DNA from: Shewanella mangrovi
Lineage (GTDB): Bacteria; Pseudomonadota; Gammaproteobacteria; Enterobacterales; Shewanellaceae
Length of the DNA: 64,000 bases
Direction of reading: 5' to 3'
NCBI RefSeq assembly: GCF_000753795.1
Contig: NZ_JPEO01000001.1
Span: 434,001 to 498,000, forward strand
Shown here: positions 29,948-38,861 of the stretch, piece by piece
Position numbering within the stretch: position 1 is the first letter of the stretch
Layout of the letters: each line of letters begins with the position of its first letter
Made by a program: the position numbers and the translations under genes
The notes under the pieces: generated by a model
Database searches by the model: none
What the model saw: the letters and a program-made list of their open reading frames with translations, nothing else
What the model was told of the DNA's origin: nothing

Positions 29948-31162
29948 ATGTTCAAAACGCAGAGTTATGATGTGGCCGTGATTGGTGGCGGCATGGTGGG
30001 ACTCGCCACCGCATGCGGCCTCGCCAAATCCGGTTTAGATGTAGTGGTCATTGACAGCAAGGCTGCCGCCCCGGTCAGTGGCGAACCACGCTTGCGCGTC
30101 AGCGCCATCAATAAAGCCAGTCAGGCATTACTGCAGCATTTGGGGGCGTGGAGCAACATTCCCGCCGACCGTCTGTCGCCATACAGCAAAATGGACGTAT
30201 GGGAAAAAGACGGCATGGGCGCGATTCAGTTTGATGCGGCGTCTATCAGTGCAACGTCGCTCGGCACTATTATCGAAAACGACGCGATTCACTATGCCTT
30301 GGCGCAAGCGGCAGGCGAGTATGACAATCTGCGGTTGCTGGAAAATGAAAAGATCCGCCAGTTAGCCTTTGGCGAACGTGAAGCGTGGATCACCCTAGAA
30401 CGTGGCGACAGCATCAGTGCCGCGCTGGTGGTTGCGGCCGATGGTGCCAATTCGTGGGTACGGCAGCAATGCCGTATTCCGCTCACCTTCTGGGATTACG
30501 ATCATCAGGCAATTGTTGCCACCATTAAAACCCAGATGCCGCACAACGCGTGTGCGCGGCAGGCGTTTTCCGCTGAAGGCCCATTAGCATTTCTACCTTT
30601 GTACGATGCCAATCTGTGCTCGATTGTGTGGTCAGTACCGCCTGCAAAAGCTGAGCAGCTATTGGCACTGGATGATGACAGCTTTAGTAAAGCGCTGACC
30701 GCGGCGTTTGATGGCAAGCTAGGTTTATGCGAAGTGCAGAGCGAACGCCAATCGTTTCCGCTGCGGATGCGCTTTGCGCGCCATTTTGCCCAGCATAGGT
30801 TGGTGTTGGCGGGGGACGCCGCGCATACCATTCATCCGCTGGCCGGGCAGGGGGTTAACCTTGGCTTTTTAGATGCGGGCGCCATTGTCGAAGAGATAGC
30901 TAAGCTGCACGAGCAAGGCAAAGATATTGGGGCTTACGAACATTTACGCAGTCTTGAGCGCTGGCGTAAAGCGGAAGCGATGGAGATGATTGCGGCGATG
31001 GAAGGCTTCCACCGTTTGTTTGCTGGTAACAATCCACTCAAGAAAGCGATCCGCGATATTGGCTTAAACTTAGTCAATAGTGTTTCAGGAATGAAAACAC
31101 TGTTCATGCAACAGGCCATGGGACATAAATTTAAGTTACCTAGCTTGTGTAAGCCTGATTAA
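29948..31162 (+). CDS. ubiI: 2-polyprenylphenol hydroxylase UbiI (VisC)
   Basis: The 404-residue product is a paralogue of the preceding gene: VAVIGGGMVGLATACGLAKS near the N-terminus, AADGANSWVR and LAGDAAHTIHPLAGQGVNLG. It hydroxylates C5 of the ubiquinone ring. ATG 29948 is 2 nt after the ubiH stop with AAGGAG inside the end of ubiH, so the two are translated together. An upstream in-frame start inside ubiH is unlikely. Confidence 0.92.
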   Translation: MFKTQSYDVAVIGGGMVGLATACGLAKSGLDVVVIDSKAAAPVSGEPRLRVSAINKASQALLQHLGAWSNIPADRLSPYSKMDVWEKDGMGAIQFDAASISATSLGTIIENDAIHYALAQAAGEYDNLRLLENEKIRQLAFGEREAWITLERGDSISAALVVAADGANSWVRQQCRIPLTFWDYDHQAIVATIKTQMPHNACARQAFSAEGPLAFLPLYDANLCSIVWSVPPAKAEQLLALDDDSFSKALTAAFDGKLGLCEVQSERQSFPLRMRFARHFAQHRLVLAGDAAHTIHPLAGQGVNLGFLDAGAIVEEIAKLHEQGKDIGAYEHLRSLERWRKAEAMEMIAAMEGFHRLFAGNNPLKKAIRDIGLNLVNSVSGMKTLFMQQAMGHKFKLPSLCKPD

Positions 31163-31187
31163 AATCGCTGTTTTAACCTATATTTAC

Positions 31188-31231
31188 AAAATAAAAGCCC
31201 AAAATAAATTCATATTTTGGGCTTTTATTTT
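31188..31231 (+). terminator. Strong terminator after ubiI
   Basis: Perfect 18-bp stem AAAATAAAAGCCCAAAAT (31188-31205) and its complement (31214-31231), loop AAATTCAT. It isolates the ubi genes from the gcv operon. Confidence 0.9.
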
Positions 31232-31271
31232 GCTCACAAACTCACCGCTAGTGTAATGGTATTATGTTATC

Positions 31272-31347
31272 GGATTAAAAAAACTAATCTAAAATAGATC
31301 GGATTAGAAATTTAACCTGTATAACAAAATCGCACGCAGTTTATACT
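31272..31347 (+). promoter_or_regulatory. gcvTHP control region with GcvA-like sites
   Basis: CTAAT at 31284-31288 and its inverted form ATTAG at 31303-31307 lie within a repeat (GATTA 31273-31277, TAATC 31285-31289). In E. coli GcvA binds sites containing CTAAT upstream of gcvT. A -10 like TATACT is at 31342-31347 with no good -35, as expected of an activated promoter. I looked for the glycine riboswitch core and did not see it. Confidence 0.5.
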
Positions 31348-31415
31348 CGGGAAGCATTTTAACCCTGTGTCAGCAGGATAAGAAAACCGCAAGCCCCGAC
31401 AGAGAAGGGATAACA

Positions 31416-32510
31416 ATGGCTAATAAAACTGTTCTCTACCAAAAGCACTTGGAAGCCAACGCTAAGATGGTCGACTTCCACGGCTGGGATATGCCCCTCA
31501 ACTACGGTTCCCAAATCGAGGAACATCATGCCGTGCGTCAAGACGCTGGCATGTTCGACGTATCTCATATGACAGTGGTAGATATTGAAGGTGATAACGC
31601 GAAAGCTTTCCTGCGTTATCTGTTGGCGAATGACGTCGACAAACTAAAAGTTTCCGGTAAAGCACTCTACAGCGGCATGCTGAATGAGACTGCTGGCGTG
31701 ATCGATGACTTGATCACCTATTACCTGACTGACACTTACTACCGCGTGGTGGTGAACTCAGCTACCCGTGAAAAAGATTTAGCGTGGATCAACAAGCAAG
31801 CCGAAGCCTTTGGCGTTAGCGTGATTGAACGTCCACAACTGGCGATGATTGCCGTCCAAGGCCCGAACGCCAAGGCCAAAGCCGCCACCGTATTCACTGA
31901 AGCACAAAACGCCGCCGTTGAAGGCATGAAGCCGTTCTTTGGTGTGCAAGCGGGTACGCTGTTTATTGCGACCACAGGTTACACCGGTGAAGCTGGCTAT
32001 GAAATCATGGTGCCAGAAGATGATGCCCCCGCACTTTGGCAAGCACTGTTAGAAGCGGGTGTTAAGCCTGCGGGTCTTGGCGCACGCGATACGCTGCGTC
32101 TGGAAGCTGGTATGAACCTCTATGGTCAGGATATGGATGAAACCATCAATCCGCTGGCAGCCAACATGGGCTGGACCATTGCATGGGAACCAAGCGACCG
32201 TGACTTTATTGGTCGCGCAGCATTGACCGAACTTAAAGCCGCTGGCACTGAAAAGCTGGTGGGCTTAGTGATGGAACAAAAAGGGGTACTGCGCCACGAT
32301 ATGCCAGTGTATTTCACCGATGCAAACGGTGTTGAACATACTGGCGTTATTACCAGTGGTACATTCTCCCCCACATTAGGCTATTCTATTGCGATGGCAC
32401 GGGTTCCAAACGCAATCGGGGATTCTGCCGAGGTGGAAATGCGCAAGAAGCGCGTCGCTGTTAAAGTGATAGCACCAAGTTTTGTGCGCAACGGAAAACA
32501 AGCTTTCTGA
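31416..32510 (+). CDS. gcvT: Glycine cleavage system T protein (aminomethyltransferase)
   Basis: The 364-residue product equals the E. coli length and has the family phrases [35 protein letters not shown] and [20 protein letters not shown]. It transfers the methylene group from the lipoyl arm of GcvH to tetrahydrofolate, releasing ammonia. First gene of gcvTHP. Confidence 0.97.
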   Translation: MANKTVLYQKHLEANAKMVDFHGWDMPLNYGSQIEEHHAVRQDAGMFDVSHMTVVDIEGDNAKAFLRYLLANDVDKLKVSGKALYSGMLNETAGVIDDLITYYLTDTYYRVVVNSATREKDLAWINKQAEAFGVSVIERPQLAMIAVQGPNAKAKAATVFTEAQNAAVEGMKPFFGVQAGTLFIATTGYTGEAGYEIMVPEDDAPALWQALLEAGVKPAGLGARDTLRLEAGMNLYGQDMDETINPLAANMGWTIAWEPSDRDFIGRAALTELKAAGTEKLVGLVMEQKGVLRHDMPVYFTDANGVEHTGVITSGTFSPTLGYSIAMARVPNAIGDSAEVEMRKKRVAVKVIAPSFVRNGKQAF

Positions 32511-32532
32511 ATTACGGTAAAGGAAAACAATA

Positions 32533-32922
32533 ATGAGCGATATTCCTAACGAATTACTCTACACCGCTTCTCACGAGTGGGTTCGCAAAGAAGCTGACGG
32601 CAGCTACACAGTAGGTATCACCGAGCATGCACAAGAGCTGCTGGGCGATATGGTGTTTGTTGAGCTACCAGAAGTGGGCGACACTCTGAGCGCAGGCGAC
32701 GACTGTGCAGTGGCTGAATCTGTAAAAGCCGCTTCTGATATCTACGCGCCAATCTCCGGTGAAGTGATCGCCGTAAACGAAGCGTTAGAAGATAGCCCAG
32801 AGCTGGTAAACAGCGAGCCATATGCTGACGGTTGGTTCTTCCGTGTTAAGCCAACTGACGACGGCGACTTGGAAAACCTGCTGGACGCTGAAGCCTATCA
32901 GGCTGTTATCGACGAAGAATAA
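32533..32922 (+). CDS. gcvH: Glycine cleavage system H protein
   Basis: The 129-residue lipoyl carrier shows the biotinyl/lipoyl fold with the modified lysine in [13 protein letters not shown] and the C-terminal phrase [11 protein letters not shown]. It shuttles the aminomethyl group between GcvP, GcvT and the L protein. 22 nt behind gcvT. Confidence 0.97.
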   Translation: MSDIPNELLYTASHEWVRKEADGSYTVGITEHAQELLGDMVFVELPEVGDTLSAGDDCAVAESVKAASDIYAPISGEVIAVNEALEDSPELVNSEPYADGWFFRVKPTDDGDLENLLDAEAYQAVIDEE

Positions 32923-32935
32923 GCGTCGATGCCAA

Positions 32936-32966
32936 CGAAGCCCCACATAAGGGGCTTCGTTTGTTT
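32936..32966 (+). terminator. Terminator-like hairpin between gcvH and gcvP
   Basis: Stem CGAAGCCCC (32936-32944) and GGGGCTTCG (32951-32959), loop ACATAA, followed by TTTGTTTG. As the operon continues 72 nt later, it probably lowers gcvP relative to gcvTH or protects the upstream message. Confidence 0.65.
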
Positions 32967-33037
32967 GAACAAGAATAGACCGATACATCGTCTCCCCCTA
33001 CAGACGCATATCGGCGACAAGTGGAAACAATAGTCAA

Positions 33038-35926
33038 ATGACCAAGCAAACCCTCGCTCAGCTCGAGCAACACGATCTCTTTATTCGCCGCCATATCGGC
33101 TCTGATGCAGAACAACAGCATCAGATGCTCAACTATGTTGGCGCGGATTCTCTGGAAGATCTCACCGCACAAATCGTGCCGGGAGCTATTCGTCTTGGCC
33201 GTGAACTGGCACTGGATGACTCTTGCACTGAAGCGGCAGGTATTGAATATCTGCGTGAGATTGCCGACAAGAATCAGGTATTCAAAAGTTACATCGGTAT
33301 GGGTTACTACGGTACTGAAGTACCGAACGTGATCCTGCGTAATGTGCTGGAAAACCCAGGTTGGTACACGGCATACACGCCATATCAGCCAGAGATTGCC
33401 CAAGGTCGTTTAGAAGCGATTCTGAACTACCAACAGATGTCGATGGATTTGACTGGTCTGGATCTCGCCTCCGCATCACTACTGGATGAAGCCACCGCTG
33501 CCGCTGAAGCAATGGCACTGGCTAAGCGCGTATCTAAAGCTAAAAAAGCTAACATCTTCTTTGTCGCTGATGACGTATTCCCACAAACCATTGACGTGGT
33601 CAAAACCCGCGCCGAATGTTTTGGTTTCGACGTCGTGGTTGGCCCGGCTGACACCGCCGCCGACTACGAGCTGTTTGGTGCCCTGTTCCAATACACCAAC
33701 AAGTTTGGTGCGATTGGCGATTACGCTGAGCTGTTTGCCAAACTGCAAGAGAAGAAAGCCATCATCACAGTAGCGGCTGACATCATGTCACTGGTGCTGT
33801 TGCAGTCACCAGCAAGCCTTGGCGTAGATGTGGTGTTTGGTTCTACTCAACGCTTTGGCGTGCCAATGGGCTTTGGTGGCCCACATGCAGCATTCTTCGT
33901 CACTAAAGATGCGCACAAGCGTTCTATGCCAGGCCGTATTATCGGCGTATCAAAAGATACTCGCGGTAACAGCGCACTGCGTATGGCAATGCAAACCCGT
34001 GAGCAACATATCCGCCGCGAAAAAGCCAACTCTAATATCTGTACTGCACAGGTATTGCTGGCCAACATGGCGTCGTTCTATGCGGTTTATCACGGCCCAC
34101 AAGGTCTGAAAACCATCGCTGAACGCATTCACCGTTTAACCGATATTCTGGCCGCTGGCTTAACCGCCAAAGGCGTGAGCATCGCTAACAGCACTTGGTT
34201 CGACACTCTGACCTTCACCGTCGCTGATGTTGATGCAGTCGTCGCCCGTGCAACCGCTGCGGGGGTTAACCTGCGTATTGATGCTGAAGGCACACTGGGC
34301 GTGAGTTTGGCCGAAACCACCACTCGCGCTGATATCGCTCAACTGTTCGATATCATTCTGGGTGCGGGTCATGGCTTGGATGTGGCTGCGCTGGATAGCG
34401 ATATCGTCGCAAACGGTACTGCCTCTATCCCTGAGCACTTAGTGCGTGAAGATGCGATTCTGACGCACCCAACCTTCAATCAGTATCACAGCGAAACTGA
34501 AATGATGCGTTATATCAAACGTCTTGAAGACAAAGACTTAGCGCTGAATCACTCAATGATTTCTCTGGGCTCATGCACCATGAAGCTCAACGCTGCGGTG
34601 GAAATGATCCCAGTAAGCTGGCCAGAATTTGCCAACATGCACCCATTCTGCCCACAAGATCAGGCACAAGGTTACACCCAACTGGTGAACGAACTGTCTG
34701 ATTGGTTGGTGGAAATCACCGGTTACGATGCAGTGTGCATGCAGCCTAACTCAGGCGCACAAGGCGAATACGCCGGTCTGTTGGCGATTAAGAAATACTA
34801 CGAAGCCAACGGCCAAGCGCACCGCGATGTGTGTTTGATCCCACACTCAGCCCACGGCACTAACCCTGCATCAGCACAGCTGGCAGGCATGAAAGTGGTG
34901 GTGGTTGAATGCGACAAGCAAGGTAACGTTGATTTGGCGGATCTGCGCGCGCGCGCTGCAGAAGTGGCTGACAACTTGGCTTGTATCATGATCACTTACC
35001 CATCGACTCACGGTGTGTATGAAGAATCTGTGCGCGAAATCTGCGATATCGTGCATCAACATGGCGGTCAGGTTTACCTCGACGGCGCCAACATGAACGC
35101 ACAGGTGGGCATTACTGCTCCGGGCTTTATCGGCGCTGACGTATCGCACCTCAACCTACATAAGACCTTTGCTATCCCTCATGGAGGCGGCGGTCCAGGT
35201 ATGGGTCCTATCGGTGTTAAGGCACACTTGGCACCGTTCGTCGCCGGTCACTCAGTGGTAAAACTGGGCAAAGACAGCGACAACAACGGCGCAGTGTCTG
35301 CGGCGCAATACGGTAGTGCGGGCATCCTGCCAATCAGCTGGATGTACATCAAGCTGCTGGGGGCGAAAGGCTTACGTCTGTCGACCCAAAACGCCATGCT
35401 GAACGCTAACTACTTAGCTAAGAAGCTGTCTGAGCACTACCCCGTGTTGTACCGTGGCCGTAACGACCGCGTGGCGCACGAATGTATTATCGACCTGCGT
35501 CCGTTAAAAGAAGCGTCAGGCGTAACCGAAATGGATATCGCTAAGCGTTTGAACGACTACGGTTTCCATGCGCCAACCATGAGCTTCCCAGTAGCGGGTA
35601 CGCTGATGATTGAGCCAACCGAATCTGAATCAAAAGTGGAATTGGATCGCTTTATTGAAGCGATGGTGTCTATCCGCGGCGAAATCGCCAAAGTGGAAGC
35701 CGGTGAGTGGCCAGCGGATAACAACCCGCTGCATAATGCGCCGCACACTATGGCAGATATCATGGACCCAACCTTTGATGAGCGTCCTTACAGCCGTGAA
35801 CTGGCGGTGTTCCCAAGTGCGGCAGTACGTGCCAATAAGTTTTGGCCGACCGTTAATCGTATTGATGATGTTTACGGCGATCGCAATTTGATGTGTTCTT
35901 GTATTCCGGTTTCGGAGTACAAGTAA
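33038..35926 (+). CDS. gcvP: Glycine dehydrogenase (decarboxylating), P protein
   Basis: The 962-residue product is a single-chain P protein. The pyridoxal-phosphate lysine lies in [18 protein letters not shown], and [15 protein letters not shown] marks the second half. It decarboxylates glycine and loads the lipoyl arm of GcvH. Codon use matches a highly expressed housekeeping gene. Confidence 0.97.
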   Translation: MTKQTLAQLEQHDLFIRRHIGSDAEQQHQMLNYVGADSLEDLTAQIVPGAIRLGRELALDDSCTEAAGIEYLREIADKNQVFKSYIGMGYYGTEVPNVILRNVLENPGWYTAYTPYQPEIAQGRLEAILNYQQMSMDLTGLDLASASLLDEATAAAEAMALAKRVSKAKKANIFFVADDVFPQTIDVVKTRAECFGFDVVVGPADTAADYELFGALFQYTNKFGAIGDYAELFAKLQEKKAIITVAADIMSLVLLQSPASLGVDVVFGSTQRFGVPMGFGGPHAAFFVTKDAHKRSMPGRIIGVSKDTRGNSALRMAMQTREQHIRREKANSNICTAQVLLANMASFYAVYHGPQGLKTIAERIHRLTDILAAGLTAKGVSIANSTWFDTLTFTVADVDAVVARATAAGVNLRIDAEGTLGVSLAETTTRADIAQLFDIILGAGHGLDVAALDSDIVANGTASIPEHLVREDAILTHPTFNQYHSETEMMRYIKRLEDKDLALNHSMISLGSCTMKLNAAVEMIPVSWPEFANMHPFCPQDQAQGYTQLVNELSDWLVEITGYDAVCMQPNSGAQGEYAGLLAIKKYYEANGQAHRDVCLIPHSAHGTNPASAQLAGMKVVVVECDKQGNVDLADLRARAAEVADNLACIMITYPSTHGVYEESVREICDIVHQHGGQVYLDGANMNAQVGITAPGFIGADVSHLNLHKTFAIPHGGGGPGMGPIGVKAHLAPFVAGHSVVKLGKDSDNNGAVSAAQYGSAGILPISWMYIKLLGAKGLRLSTQNAMLNANYLAKKLSEHYPVLYRGRNDRVAHECIIDLRPLKEASGVTEMDIAKRLNDYGFHAPTMSFPVAGTLMIEPTESESKVELDRFIEAMVSIRGEIAKVEAGEWPADNNPLHNAPHTMADIMDPTFDERPYSRELAVFPSAAVRANKFWPTVNRIDDVYGDRNLMCSCIPVSEYK

Positions 35927-35970
35927 CGGGTCAATCGCTACTTGTGTGACAAGTTAGCTTGAAGCTTGAG

Positions 35971-35998
35971 AAGGCGAACCGACAGGTTCGCCTTTTTG
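35971..35998 (+). terminator. Terminator of the gcv operon
   Basis: Perfect 10-bp stem AAGGCGAACC (35971-35980) and GGTTCGCCTT (35985-35994), loop GACA, then a T run. Confidence 0.9.
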
Positions 35999-36004
35999 TT
36001 TTTA

Positions 36005-36170
36005 GCTCCCAGTAGTCAATTGCCTGCCGCAGGCTTATGCACACGCAACCTTGTGGCACGATGCAAGTACGTCCGTGTAATCTCGGCGCCAGCATCCATG
36101 CTGGCGACGGCCACAAGTCCGCATGTGCTGTTAAATGTCGGAGTACATCCTCCTGCTCAGCGTTAACTGA
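36005..36170. other. GC-rich palindrome-containing intergenic block
   Basis: No gene. The block holds a perfect hairpin GCCAGCAT (36090-36097) / ATGCTGGC (36100-36107) and further short repeats, and differs in base composition from the AT-rich DNA on its right. The phrase around 36140-36165 (GTCGGAGTACATCCTCCTGC) looks like an interspersed repeat, but I see only one copy in this window. It marks the left edge of the foreign segment. Confidence 0.35.
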
Positions 36171-36262
36171 ATACCGTTTGCTATCGTTTGAGCATATTTT
36201 GATGCAATTTCTTAGAACCAAGTATCACTTTTCCTATTGTGTTCAATAAGATGTGAGCATAG

Positions 36263-36336
36263 ATTAGACGACAAGGTTTCATAGAAAACGACATGATGTA
36301 AGCGTAAAAAAGCGACATTATGTCGTCTAATATACT
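36263..36336 (+). promoter_or_regulatory. Palindrome-rich promoter of the TIR-like gene
   Basis: An 11-bp perfect inverted repeat (ATTAGACGACA 36263-36273, complement 36321-36331) frames the region. Inside are CGACATTATGTCG (36313-36325, perfect 6+1+6 palindrome) and a related CGACATGATGTA (36289-36300). A -10-like TATACT is at 36331-36336, so the palindrome sits in the spacer or -35 area where a repressor would block transcription. Regulator unknown; the winged-helix-like tail of the downstream protein is one candidate. Confidence 0.55.
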
Positions 36337-36337
36337 G

Positions 36338-37287
36338 TTAGCGGCCCTTACCGAGCTATAAGGAAGATATATGAGAAAACCGAGAATATTTATAGCCTCA
36401 GCGGTAGAGAGCTTAGATGTTGCTGATGCGTTCAATGTAAATTTAGACCACCAGGCTGAAGTGACCGTTTGGAAGCACGGCTTTAATCTTTCTCAGAATA
36501 CAATTGATTCGTTGGTAAATATGGCAGAATCAGTAGACTTTGCCATTTTCATTTTTACCCCAGATGACATAGCAGAAATCCGAAATCAGCAAAAGCACAT
36601 CGTACGAGATAATGTAGTGTTCGAGCTTGGGCTCTTTGTAGGGACATTAGGAAAAGAAAGGTGCTTTATAGTAAAGCCCAGAGATACAGACTTACACTTT
36701 CCTACTGATCTCTTGGGGCTTACACCTGCCGATTATAACGGCGAGAGGTCAGATGGAAATCTTGAGGCTGCTGTTAATCACCCCTGTGTTTTAATAAAAA
36801 AAGAAGTCGCTAATCTAGGGTTGCTTTCTCAAGATCTAAATATCCCAACAAAAGCCCGCAGGAAAGTCGGATACAACTACAAGCTTGGTGATGTTGAGCA
36901 TCGATTACTGGCTAAAGTACTAGAAAGCTATGCGAGCTCTCCTGATGGTGTTTCGGTATGGAGTACATTCAACGATCTCAAAGGTGTTGAGCAAGGAATA
37001 CTTAGCCTAGCAGCAATTAAGCTGGAGCGAGTCGGATTTTTAGATAGGAACATCGCAATAGATCACGAGTACAATGACAGTGAGTATTACGCCTTTTCCA
37101 TAACAGCCGATGGAATTGATTACTTACTAGAAAACGAAGAACTTCTACATAAAGCCAATAAAAGAGTAAATCCACCGGCTCCCAAGTCTTTTGATGATGA
37201 TATCCCATTCTAAAATCAGCGCTAACAAGGCCAAGCACAATCGCCCGCGAGAAGCCGCGGGCTGGACCTCGCTCCGCTAGGCCCGTG
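36338..37287 (+). mobile_element. Putative integron gene cassette 1 (TIR-like gene plus attC)
   Basis: The left boundary is set at G|TTAGCG (36337-36343). This is the exact reverse complement of the R'' core CGCTAAC (37220-37226) of the attC-like site behind the gene, which is what the circular form of an integron cassette requires. The right boundary is G|TTGGCG at 37287. One gene in the cassette, AT-rich, unlike the chromosome. The cores deviate from the RYYYAAC/GTTRRRY consensus, so this cassette is less certain than the next. Confidence 0.5.
36371..37213 (+). CDS. TIR-like (Cap12/PycTIR family) protein with winged-helix-like C-terminus
   Basis: The 280-residue product has an N-terminal TIR-like domain (residues about 4-150): RIFIASAVESLDVADAFN, a VDFAIFIFTPDD strand, then VRDNVVFELGLFVGTLGKER with the conserved Glu of the NADase pocket, and PTDLLGLTPADY. 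This pattern belongs to the predicted nucleotide-binding TIR-like family (PF10137), used as the NAD-destroying effector in CBASS and Pycsar defence. Residues about 175-265 look like a winged helix (LLAKVLESYA, SITADGIDYLLENE). AAGGAAG precedes ATG 36371. No cyclase or cyclic-nucleotide sensor domain is seen, so the trigger is unknown. AT-rich and in a cassette, thus acquired. Confidence 0.8.
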   Translation: MRKPRIFIASAVESLDVADAFNVNLDHQAEVTVWKHGFNLSQNTIDSLVNMAESVDFAIFIFTPDDIAEIRNQQKHIVRDNVVFELGLFVGTLGKERCFIVKPRDTDLHFPTDLLGLTPADYNGERSDGNLEAAVNHPCVLIKKEVANLGLLSQDLNIPTKARRKVGYNYKLGDVEHRLLAKVLESYASSPDGVSVWSTFNDLKGVEQGILSLAAIKLERVGFLDRNIAIDHEYNDSEYYAFSITADGIDYLLENEELLHKANKRVNPPAPKSFDDDIPF

Positions 37288-37293
37288 TTGGCG
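37220..37293. repeat. attC-like recombination site 1
   Basis: R''-like CGCTAAC (37220-37226) and R'-like GTTGGCG (37287-37293) are complementary at 6 of 7 positions. Pairing continues imperfectly inward (AAGGCC with GGCCCG), and a perfect 7-bp inner stem GCCCGCG (37243-37249) / CGCGGGC (37256-37262) follows. The 74-bp length is normal for attC. The core boxes are atypical. Confidence 0.55.
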
Positions 37294-38861
37294 GCGATAG
37301 GTGCCTGAGATGTAGCAATATTGTAGAATGTCCATTTTAAGGGGGGGCGCAGTGGGCGCTTCATATGAAGGGTGGTTCGACCCCACCCCCTCCAACCCAA
37401 ACTTTTTAAGGTTCAGAATGAAGTTAAAGCTAAATTTAGCATGGAAAATAGTGGTTGGGGCGCCTGAAAATGGCGTCAACTATTGTAATGCTATCAAACA
37501 CTTTAATGTAAAGACTGCAAAGAACTTTATAAATAAAATTGGTGGAATATCATCTTTTGATTTCTATCCAAATACTTTAGAACCTACAAATGTCTTTTAT
37601 AATGCCATAGAGCCACAAAAATCAGAGAATGGATTTGTTGGCAAAAGAATTCCGTTTGAAGGAACAATTGCTGGTGTAAAAGTACCAGTAAAAATGAAAA
37701 TTCACCAATTCTCTTCTGAGCTTGTCATTATTTCTATATCGGCCGATGAAATAGACTTTAATGGATGCATTGATGATTTGCAGAAGATAATAAACATTGA
37801 AACCCATAAAGAATTATTAACTTTAGTTAGAGCAATCTGCTCAATAATTTGTTCAGGAGGAAAAGAGAGTCGTCCTGTTCAACGTAAGCTTAAGGCTTAT
37901 CCATATGTTGCGCTAGAAAGTAACAAAAGCGATAACTTAGTCGAGAACGAAGCTGCTGTAGAACTGCTTACTCGACATAAAAATCCAAAGCCCGACATAG
38001 TTAAGAGCGTTATTTCTAAAAATGATGATCATCAGGTAGATAAAAATAGCATTCTAATAGATCGGCAAGGCATTTTAGCTAGATACTTTTCAGAAACTAG
38101 TGAAGATCAATCCATTAAAAGAAAATTTGAAAGCTCTCACTATTTATTTGAACTGGCCATTTCTCTGGCTTATATATTGGAAAATTATCAATACTCATCA
38201 TTAAGCGAAGAACGGAGAGTTTCAATTACTAAGCTAGTTAAAAATCCTGAAATTGTATTTACAAAAAGTGTTACAGCCTACAAAACATGGAAGCTTTTGC
38301 TGGATGAGTTTAGATTAAGTGATCTTTATCATAATTATGTCGGATATGCTAAAGAAAGTATCCCTAAAGTGCCTACTAATGATAAGAAAGAATGGTCAGA
38401 GTCTAAGAAGTGGACAATGGGTGTTCTGAGTACTTTAACGGTTGGGTTGGTAATATGGGGTTGCAGTACTCTTTATCAAGAATTTAATCCCTTCAAAGAT
38501 AAACCTATAAAACTTTTGCAACCACTCGATGGAGCCCAAGTCAGAAATAATACTTCCGAAATAAATTTTGACTGGGAAGATATTGAAGATGCCGTTAAAT
38601 ATATACTTATTATTGAGAAGTATAACGAAAAGAATAAAAAGTGGTTTCCACTTGAAAGTGAAGGTAGGAAAGTTGAGTTATCGTCCTCAAGTTCTATTTC
38701 CATGAAAAATACGGGAAGTTTCAAATGGTACGTTGTAGCGAGAGATAAGGATGAAGAAAAGATAGCTGAGTCAGTGTGGTTTTTCTTTGACATCAAAAAT
38801 GTAAAAGCGCCTAACAAGGGCGTGCAATCCGACCTCCAGGCAATGTCGGTTGACGCCGGAG
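37288..38861 (+). mobile_element. Putative integron gene cassette 2 (membrane protein gene plus 59-base element)
   Basis: The cassette runs from the crossover point of attC-like site 1 to that of the 59-base element at 38861. It contains one membrane-protein gene and a 125-bp non-coding leader with a tRNA-like fold. Base composition is AT-rich. Together with cassette 1 it forms a two-cassette array with no integrase gene anywhere in the window. Confidence 0.6.
37341..37394 (+). other. tRNA-like fold in the cassette 2 leader
   Basis: The segment folds as a small cloverleaf. GGGGGG (37341-37346) pairs with CCCTCC (37388-37393). A D-arm-like GCGC-AGTGG-GCGC follows, then a mini arm CTTC-ATAT-GAAG. 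The T-arm has stem GGTGG/CCACC and loop TTCGACC, which fits the T-loop consensus TTCRANY. There is no normal anticodon arm and no clear CCA end, so it is not a standard tRNA. It could be a degenerate tRNA, a tRNA mimic, or chance in GC-rich repeats. Confidence 0.35.

Noticed and set aside
31232..31415. Glycine riboswitch upstream of gcvT
   Set aside because: Conserved aptamer segments were not found on inspection; CTAAT sites explain control better.
33105..34438. Several open frames of 60-95 codons inside gcvP on both strands
   Set aside because: They are shadows of the highly biased codon use of gcvP and have no independent start signals.
35931..36221. Minus-strand open frame of 96 codons after gcvP
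   Set aside because: It overlaps the gcv terminator and the GC-rich repeat-like block, has no ribosome binding site, and its sequence looks like a chance translation of a repeat.
37017..37400. Minus-strand open frame of 127 codons across the first attC-like site
   Set aside because: It is antisense to the TIR-like gene end and the GC-rich recombination site; open frames arise easily there.
37328..37417. Longer start for the cassette 2 membrane protein
   Set aside because: The extra 30 residues would translate the tRNA-like palindromes; ATG 37418 has a good AAGG site and starts the hydrophobic/charged pattern expected of a real N-terminus.
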